Below are positions 6,702 through 10,497 of a stretch of DNA of 10,497 bases, one piece after another (the first letter of the stretch is position 1; every line of letters begins with the position of its first letter). The position numbers and the translations under genes are program-made. Location: contig WOYM01000055.1 of NCBI GenBank assembly GCA_011620785.1, positions 1 to 10,497 of the forward strand, written 5' to 3'. The notes under the pieces are model-generated. The model was given only the letters and a program-made list of their open reading frames with translations. It was not told the origin of the DNA and did not search any database. The stretch comes from Methanothrix sp. GTDB lineage: Archaea; Halobacteriota; Methanosarcinia; Methanotrichales; Methanotrichaceae.

Positions 6702-9115
6702 CTCCCTTCCATCTTCTTCTCCGTCTCTAGCACCTTCAGGGTGATCTTCATCACCGAATCGGGATTGATGGATATGGAGTCTATACCTTCTTTTACAAGA
6801 AACTCCGCAAATTCCGGATAATCGCTGGGAGCCTGGCCGCACAGGCCGCTGTGTCTCTTATTCCGTTTGGTTCCCTGGATGGCGAGGGATACCATCTTCT
6901 TGACGGCTGGATCTCTTTCGTCGAACTCCTTGGCAAGCAGTTCGGAATCCCTGTCTATTCCCAGCGTTAGCTGGGTCAGATCGTTAGAGCCTATGGACAA
7001 ACCGTCTACCAACTGGCAGAATTCATCCACCAAGATTACATTGCTGGGGATCTCGCACATGAGATACACTTTTAATCCGTTATCGCCTCTCTTCAGGCCG
7101 TTTTTCTCCATCTCTGCCAATACCTTGTTGGCTTCATCCACCCGGCGGCAGAAAGGTATCATTACTATCACGTTGTCAAGACCCATAACTTCTCGGACCC
7201 GTTTGAGAGCGGCACACTCCATGGCGAAACCCTCTCTGTACCGCTCATTGTAGTATCGGGAAGCTCCACGGAAACCAAGCATTGGGTTATTTTCCTCTAG
7301 CTCGAAGTCCTTGCCACCGATAAGGTTGGCGTATTCGTTGGATTTGAAATCGCTGAGCCGAACAACGACTGGTCGAGGGTAAAAAGCAGCCGCTAAGGTT
7401 CCTATGCCCTGGGCGAGCTTTTCCACGAAGTACTCCTTCTTGTCGTTGTAGCCAAAAGTCAGATCATCGATTTCCTTCCTCGTGGCCTCATCCTTAACCT
7501 TCTCAGGATGGACCAGAGCCATTGGATGGACTTTGATGTAGCTACTTATTATGAACTCCAAGCGAGCCAAGCCCACGCCGTCATTAGGGATCATGGACGT
7601 GGAAAAAGCCACCTCGGGATTGCCCAGGTTTATCATAACCTCTGTCTTGGGCCGAGATAGGTTCGTTAAGCTGATTTTCTCAACATTAAAAGGCAATCTT
7701 CCCTCGTATACAACGCCCACATCGCCTTCTGCACAGCTTACTGTTACTTCTTGACCCGTCTTGATCTTCTCCGTGGACCCGTCTGCCCCCACTACCGCAG
7801 GAATCCCGAACTCGCGACTGACTATGGCCGCATGGCTGGTCCGTCCTCCCAAATTGGTCACTACGGCCACTGCCTTCTTCATAACTGGCTCCCAATCCGG
7901 TGTAGTGGTATTGGAGATCAACACCTCTCCTTCCTGAAAAGAAGAAAGTTGAGATGGGTCAGCTATTATTCTGGCCTTGCCGCTAGCTATTTTCTCCCCG
8001 ATGCTCCGGCCAGTGACTATTACCGAACCCTTCTGCTCTAAGATATAGGTCTCAAGAACGTCCCCAGATTTTTGCGATTGCACAGTCTCCGGCCTTGCCT
8101 GGACTATGAAGAGCTCACCGGTCTTGCCATCCTTTGCCCATTCGATGTCCATGGGACGTTCCTTTCCAAGCTTTTTCGAGTAATGGTCCTCGATTATTAT
8201 CGCATAGTTAGCCAGAGTCAGAACGTCCTCATCGGATAGACAGAACTTTTTACGGTCTATTTCGGGCACATCCACATTATGAGTCAGAGCCTTTTCCTTG
8301 CCTGTGCCGTAGATCATCTTTATCTTCTTGTCACCAAGAGTCTTTCGGATGATGGGTTTGAACCCTTTTTTGAAAGTGGTCTTGAAAACGTAGAACTCGT
8401 CGGGGTTCACAGCACCCTGGACGATGTTCTCACCCAAACCGTAAGAACCCGTGATAAAGACCACGCTCCTAAAGCCCGATTCTGTGTCCAGTGTGAAAAT
8501 AACGCCGCTACCGGCCAGATCAGACCTTACCATCTTCATGATGCCTATAGAGAGAGCGACCTTGAATTGATCGAAGCCTTTGTCTATTCGATAGGAAATT
8601 GCCCTATCTGTGAAGAGTGAGGCATAGCATTTGATGCAGGCATCCTCCAACTCTTCGTATCCTCGCACGTTCAGGAAAGTCTCTTGCTGGCCTGCGAAGG
8701 ACGCTGTCGGCAGATCCTCTGCCGTCGCGGAGCTGCGAACTGCCACGTCTGTGTCTTTGCCGTATTGTTCGCTTAAATTGTCATAGGCGGTCTTTATCTC
8801 TGCCCAGAGGTCTTCCGGGATCTTGGCTCCCAGTATAAGCTCGCGCGCCCTTTTGCCTTTCTCTGCAAGCTCCTGCACGTTGCTCTTCTTATCGAGTCCT
8901 GCCAAAGTTTCCTTGAGCTTGTCCAAAATTCCCGTAGCCTCCAGCAGGTGCCAGTAAGCTCCTGAAGTGGTGGCGAAGCCGTTAGGGATCTTGACCCCTT
9001 TAGATGTGAGATCTTGGTACATTTCCCCTAATGAGGCATTCTTTCCACCTACCGACGGCACATCTTCAACACGTATCTCATCAAACCAGAGGGTGAATTT
9101 TCTTTCTTGCGGCAT
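6698..9115 (-). CDS. ppsA: Phosphoenolpyruvate synthase
   Basis: This cytoplasmic enzyme converts pyruvate plus ATP and water to PEP, AMP and phosphate, the entry step of gluconeogenesis from acetate-derived pyruvate. The 805 residues show the full domain order. The ATP-grasp N-terminal part includes VGGKNASLGEM (22-32), AVRSSATAEDLP (125-136) and the end motif FIVQARPETV (336-345). The central phosphohistidine domain has TSHAAIVSREFGIPA (426-440) with His428. The C-terminal PEP-utilising barrel has GFRGASRY (614-621), MIPFCRRVDE (652-661), SIGSNDLTQ (708-716) and GLCGQAPSDYPE (757-768) with the catalytic-type Cys759. The length is normal. TTAAGGAGG stands 4 bases before the ATG. The GAPDH homologue ends only 39 bases upstream, which suggests one transcript. 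Its last 21 codons are duplicated at 3304-3366 beside glgP. Confidence 0.96.
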   Translation of the reverse strand: MPQERKFTLWFDEIRVEDVPSVGGKNASLGEMYQDLTSKGVKIPNGFATTSGAYWHLLEATGILDKLKETLAGLDKKSNVQELAEKGKRARELILGAKIPEDLWAEIKTAYDNLSEQYGKDTDVAVRSSATAEDLPTASFAGQQETFLNVRGYEELEDACIKCYASLFTDRAISYRIDKGFDQFKVALSIGIMKMVRSDLAGSGVIFTLDTESGFRSVVFITGSYGLGENIVQGAVNPDEFYVFKTTFKKGFKPIIRKTLGDKKIKMIYGTGKEKALTHNVDVPEIDRKKFCLSDEDVLTLANYAIIIEDHYSKKLGKERPMDIEWAKDGKTGELFIVQARPETVQSQKSGDVLETYILEQKGSVIVTGRSIGEKIASGKARIIADPSQLSSFQEGEVLISNTTTPDWEPVMKKAVAVVTNLGGRTSHAAIVSREFGIPAVVGADGSTEKIKTGQEVTVSCAEGDVGVVYEGRLPFNVEKISLTNLSRPKTEVMINLGNPEVAFSTSMIPNDGVGLARLEFIISSYIKVHPMALVHPEKVKDEATRKEIDDLTFGYNDKKEYFVEKLAQGIGTLAAAFYPRPVVVRLSDFKSNEYANLIGGKDFELEENNPMLGFRGASRYYNERYREGFAMECAALKRVREVMGLDNVIVMIPFCRRVDEANKVLAEMEKNGLKRGDNGLKVYLMCEIPSNVILVDEFCQLVDGLSIGSNDLTQLTLGIDRDSELLAKEFDERDPAVKKMVSLAIQGTKRNKRHSGLCGQAPSDYPEFAEFLVKEGIDSISINPDSVMKITLKVLETEKKMEGR
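6718..6780 (-). repeat. Direct repeat of ppsA 3' end (intact copy)
   Basis: This 63-base block inside the intact ppsA matches 3304-3366 in the same orientation at about 52 of 63 positions with no gaps. The two copies bracket the ATPase gene, the IS relic and the small unknown genes. Most differences are at third codon positions. Confidence 0.8.
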
Positions 9116-9119
9116 AGTT

Positions 9120-9124
9120 CCTCC
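9120..9124 (-). promoter_or_regulatory. Ribosome binding site of ppsA
   Basis: The minus strand reads TTAAGGAGGAACT followed by ATG. This strong site lies in the 39-base gap after the GAPDH homologue and fixes the ppsA start. No TATA box fits the gap, which supports co-transcription from the promoter before the GAPDH gene. Confidence 0.75.
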
Positions 9125-9154
9125 TTAACAAATCAAAGTGAATTAAAGCGATGT

Positions 9155-10303
9155 TCAGGACAATTCATCCGGCCACACACCATGAACTACTCCTAGGGCC
9201 TTATCCACAGAACCGTGAACCCTATCAGCAGGGAACCCACAGAACAGAAGATACGCCTCTACGTAGTTTGGCACAGGTAGAGACATCTGCTCAACAAGCA
9301 TGACCGTCTGCAATATGGTATAATCGCCCAGCTCGAAGGGTATTATCGCATCCGAGAACAGGAGTTCAAAGATCTCGGGACTTATCGGTCTTTCAAAGCC
9401 GGATACAAAGGCCTCCAGTATCTCACTGGTCCAGTCATGCTTCTTTCCGACATCTTCATAGGGGACTATAACCACGCGCCCTGTCTTGGATAGCTGCTCA
9501 AGCAACATATCAGGCGTTAGCTTCTTGTCGAAAACGAGGTTCAGCTGATGAACATGCGGCATGGTGGTCGGAACTTTGCTGGCTCTGACCGAGAACTTAA
9601 CTTCCTTAAAAATCGTCCCTGCGTCCGTTCCCTGGTGGCCAACACCGCTCCCGAACTGAATGGCGTTGGGAGACACCTTGACTATATTGTGAGGATCCCC
9701 GCTTCTACGATCCAGGTTTCCGAGTACTGCACGAAGACCAAGAGGTTTTGCAGCCAGGACTGTTCTGCAGAGACCCGTTGTGTTACAACTGGTGCATTGA
9801 ATCAGCTTCGGAGCAGCCTTGAGAAACCGGTCGTAATTTCCAAGTCCGAAGAAGAACTCTCTAGCGATATCTTCCCTGATCTTTTCGGAGATCTCAACGT
9901 TTTTTTTCACCAGATCGTTAAGTATTTCCTCACGGTGGGCTCCTCCCAGTAGTACTGTATTGCAGTCGTGGGCTATGCTAGCCTCTACGTAAGGCAGTTC
10001 CTGGCCCTCGGGAGCTCCAACGACTATTACGTCCGATTCTTCAAAAAAATCGTCATAGCTGCCCTCTATCCTGGCCCCAACCTTCTCCCAAGCAGCTCTG
10101 TCTTTCTCATCTGTCAAAAAGGCTCTCGCGTCACACAGCCGGATGAACCTATTCAGCATGCTCTTAGCCCTTGCATGAGGACTACGAAGCAGTATGTTCA
10201 TGTCGCCTGCAATTCCTTCTGCTTCCTTGACCTGATGTATTGCAGGAATGGCTCTCTTGCTCTCTGTACCATCAAAGCCTACAAAACCAGCATTTAATTT
10301 CAT
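9155..10303 (-). CDS. gap: Type II (archaeal) GAPDH homologue
   Basis: Archaeal type II GAPDH interconverts glyceraldehyde-3-phosphate and 1,3-bisphosphoglycerate with NAD(P). Here it would run in the gluconeogenic direction. The catalytic signature TSCNTTGLCR (171-180) holds Cys173. LDRRSGDP (197-204) matches the conserved arginine/DP segment, and VPTTMPHVHQLN (244-255) carries the catalytic-type histidines 250 and 252. VEGS-like IEGSYDDFFEESDVIVVGAPEG is present in two adjoining pieces (79-90 and 91-100), ending in the family's TPEG-type turn, with LGGAHREE at 119-126. The C-terminal DKALGVVHG resembles the family's end. At 382 residues it is about 40 longer than usual. Its N-terminus is unusual: GFVGFDGTESKR (6-17) replaces the standard GINGYGTIGKR dinucleotide loop. 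Ahead of the ATG lies AAGTGATT, a partial GGTGATC-type ribosome binding site. The gene leads into ppsA. Family membership is sure; cofactor use and activity are not. Confidence 0.85.
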   Translation of the reverse strand: MKLNAGFVGFDGTESKRAIPAIHQVKEAEGIAGDMNILLRSPHARAKSMLNRFIRLCDARAFLTDEKDRAAWEKVGARIEGSYDDFFEESDVIVVGAPEGQELPYVEASIAHDCNTVLLGGAHREEILNDLVKKNVEISEKIREDIAREFFFGLGNYDRFLKAAPKLIQCTSCNTTGLCRTVLAAKPLGLRAVLGNLDRRSGDPHNIVKVSPNAIQFGSGVGHQGTDAGTIFKEVKFSVRASKVPTTMPHVHQLNLVFDKKLTPDMLLEQLSKTGRVVIVPYEDVGKKHDWTSEILEAFVSGFERPISPEIFELLFSDAIIPFELGDYTILQTVMLVEQMSLPVPNYVEAYLLFCGFPADRVHGSVDKALGVVHGVWPDELS

Positions 10304-10324
10304 GAAACAATCACTTAGAGTATC

Positions 10325-10358
10325 TTATAGGTCGGAAGATATTTCAAATCTTCTATAA
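10325..10358 (-). promoter_or_regulatory. Stem-loop in the leader of the GAPDH-ppsA transcript
   Basis: GAAGAT (10335-10340) faces ATCTTC (10348-10353) across a 7-base loop. Outside it TTATA (10325-10329) faces TATAA (10354-10358), with a 5-base bulge on one side. The structure lies between the predicted TATA box and the start codon, 22-55 bases before the ATG. It would therefore be transcribed, or could be an operator dyad for a repressor. Its function is unknown. Confidence 0.35.
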
Positions 10359-10398
10359 CAGTTTCCAACTTTCATAGAGTATTAGGCCGAGAAAGGTA

Positions 10399-10410
10399 CT
10401 TATAAAAATG
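10399..10410 (-). promoter_or_regulatory. Archaeal TATA box for GAPDH-ppsA
   Basis: The minus strand reads CATTTTTATAAG, a good archaeal TATA box in an AT-rich gap. Initiation about 25 bases downstream gives a leader of roughly 75 bases. A second AT-rich tract (TTAAATTTTT, near 10432-10441) lies further upstream. No gene is seen between here and the window edge at 10497. Confidence 0.5.
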
Positions 10411-10497
10411 TGCTGCTTCTTCAACTTTTACGAAAAATTTAAGTAACTATTCAGCCCTGCTCGCGGAATCATTAAGAATTCAGACCGCAATCAAAGT

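Noticed and set aside
9548..10297. Plus-strand frames opposite the GAPDH homologue
   Set aside because: They are shadows of a gene with clear catalytic motifs on the minus strand.

Overview
The window looks like a stretch of archaeal chromosome, most likely from a methanogen of the Methanosarcinales (Methanothrix-like). That placement is an inference. It rests on a type II (archaeal) glyceraldehyde-3-phosphate dehydrogenase homologue, an AT-rich TATA-type promoter, GGAGG ribosome binding sites used with ATG and TTG starts, a P-type proton ATPase, and phosphoenolpyruvate synthase as part of gluconeogenesis. No rRNA, tRNA or CRISPR array is visible.

Layout, read along the minus strand from the right edge. 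A leader of about 190 bases holds a TATA box (about 10399-10410) and a stem-loop (10325-10358). It precedes a type II GAPDH homologue (10303-9155). PEP synthase ppsA follows after 39 bases (9115-6698). After ppsA come a 33-codon frame that overlaps the ppsA stop (ATGA) and a 91-residue cysteine-containing unknown protein with a good ribosome binding site and a TTG start (6584-6309). Next, on the plus strand and convergent with these, lies a complete P3A-type H+-ATPase (3684-6170). Upstream of the ATPase, again in minus-strand sense, is a decayed piece of an insertion-sequence transposase (3568-3367). It is joined in frame to a remnant of the 3' end of a second ppsA (3366-3287). Immediately after that comes glycogen phosphorylase glgP (3254-1125, TTG start preferred). 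Last is a broken GH13 alpha-amylase-family gene (1044-173). The left 172 bases hold a non-coding inverted-repeat element rich in CACAGAG.

Working together: PEP synthase (pyruvate to PEP) and GAPDH belong to gluconeogenesis. Glycogen phosphorylase and the GH13 enzyme belong to glycogen or maltodextrin turnover. All four point the same way, so the window reads as a gluconeogenesis plus glycogen cluster. A segment carrying the oppositely oriented H+-ATPase and an IS relic now splits it. That segment is flanked by two direct copies of the ppsA 3' end, about 83% identical over 63 bases.

No clearly new multi-gene system is visible. The points most worth a second look are the IS/ppsA chimera and its direct repeat, the GH13 gene that has apparently lost three blocks of its barrel while staying in frame, the altered dinucleotide-binding loop of the GAPDH homologue, and the small unknown genes behind ppsA.
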